Shown: positions 22,452 to 22,725 of the stretch, one piece after another
Numbering within the stretch: the stretch's first letter is position 1
Layout: every line of letters begins with the position of its first letter
NCBI GenBank assembly: GCA_041497995.1
Contig: JBGQHM010000069.1
Span: 1 to 22,725 of the forward strand
Length of the DNA stretch: 22,725 nt
Source: DATKMS01 sp041497995
GTDB taxonomy: Bacteria; Desulfobacterota; Binatia; HRBIN30
Direction: 5' to 3'
Translations under genes and position numbers: made by a program
Notes under the pieces: generated by a model
Seen by the model: only the letters and a program-made list of their open reading frames with translations
Told to the model about the DNA's origin: nothing
Databases searched by the model: none

Positions 22452-22667
22452 ATGCACCCGCGTCTCTGCACGCCGCGGGAGAGCGCGCGAGATCTCGCCG
22501 CGTCACTGGTCGCGTGCCCGCGCGGCGAGCCGAAGGGCGGTCTGATGCTCCGGCTCGGCCTGCAAGAGATCGCGGGCCAGCTCGTCCACCTGCCGCGTGA
22601 ACAGCGCTTACGCCCACGGTCAGATCTGTTGGAGGAGCGGTACGAGATGTTTCGCAAGGTGGGGTGA
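22452..22667 (+). CDS. Possible small ORF of unknown function
   Basis: An ATG-initiated 71-residue frame follows the regulator by 13 bp. Its second half (LMLRLGLQEIAGQLVHL, REQRLRPRSDLLEERYEMF) looks amphipathic and protein-like, loosely like a small antitoxin. The region also holds a 35-codon open run on the opposite strand at 22503-22607, so the coding call is weak. No strong ribosome-binding site precedes the ATG. No gene is seen in 22668-22725. Confidence 0.25.
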   Translation: MHPRLCTPRESARDLAASLVACPRGEPKGGLMLRLGLQEIAGQLVHLPREQRLRPRSDLLEERYEMFRKVG

Positions 22668-22725
22668 TCGTCTCGACGGGGCCACCGGCGTCGAGGGGGC
22701 ACAATTCCTACTTCAAGGGTGGCCC

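Noticed and set aside
22503..22607. Minus-strand 35-codon open run (reads RQVDELARDLLQAEPEHQ)
   Set aside because: It looks protein-like but is closed by a TAA upstream, has only a GTG as start and no ribosome-binding site; its codons are exact complements of the plus-strand frame, so either could be the shadow.

Overview
The window is GC-rich, gene-dense bacterial chromosome. Signs include strong Shine-Dalgarno sites on several genes, short gaps, a coupled ATGA start/stop, lipoprotein and LolA-like envelope genes, a REC protein with a GAF histidine kinase, two class III nucleotide cyclases and a cytochrome P450. No rRNA, tRNA, CRISPR array or transposase gene is visible. The style (large zinc-ribbon/cyclase/ATPase/TPR proteins, a DUF3313 lipoprotein, a four-helix-bundle ORF, intergenic heptamer repeats) suggests an uncultured Gram-negative soil or groundwater lineage of the Desulfobacterota/Binatota/Myxococcota kind. 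That placement is inference.

Layout. 1-60: tail of an unidentified plus-strand gene, then a heptamer-repeat hairpin. 229-2860 (minus): a DASS-family anion transporter followed by a winged-helix methyltransferase, as a two-gene unit. 3001-4695 (plus): a membrane-tethered cyclase with FlgO/TolB-like and NTF2-like parts. 4814-6229 (plus): a membrane-associated calcineurin-type phosphoesterase, bracketed by inverted heptamer repeats. 6217-6650: a repeat-bounded cassette carrying a frameshifted four-helix-bundle (S23/IVS-type) gene. 6630-7130 (minus): a REC protein with a coiled-coil tail, divergent from a plus-strand run of HAD phosphatase, GAF histidine kinase, LolA-like periplasmic protein, GPH symporter and DUF3313 lipoprotein (7179-12724). 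12830-13924: a polytopic histidine-rich membrane protein of unknown function. 14020-17385: a 1121-residue zinc-ribbon/cyclase/ATPase/TPR protein. 17412-17588: a decayed second copy of the 3' end of the gene at 12830-13924, so the large cyclase gene lies between a gene and a broken duplicate of its tail. 17679-18947: cytochrome P450. 18954-19386 (minus): a truncated, frameshifted short-chain dehydrogenase. 19407-21080 (minus): a cNMP-binding/thioredoxin-reductase-like fusion without the usual cysteines. 21252-22667: a TPR lipoprotein, a COG4190-type antitoxin-like regulator and a doubtful small ORF.

Themes. (i) Cyclic nucleotide signalling: two class III cyclases and one protein with a cNMP-binding fold. 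(ii) Envelope functions: two lipoproteins, a LolA-like protein, a phosphoesterase and two transporters. (iii) Genome plasticity: four intergenic inverted repeats built from 7-8 bp units, one of them enclosing a four-helix-bundle ORF, plus three decayed genes. The best candidates for something undescribed are the heptamer-repeat/four-helix-bundle cassette, the cyclase gene flanked by a duplicated gene tail, and the multi-histidine membrane protein.
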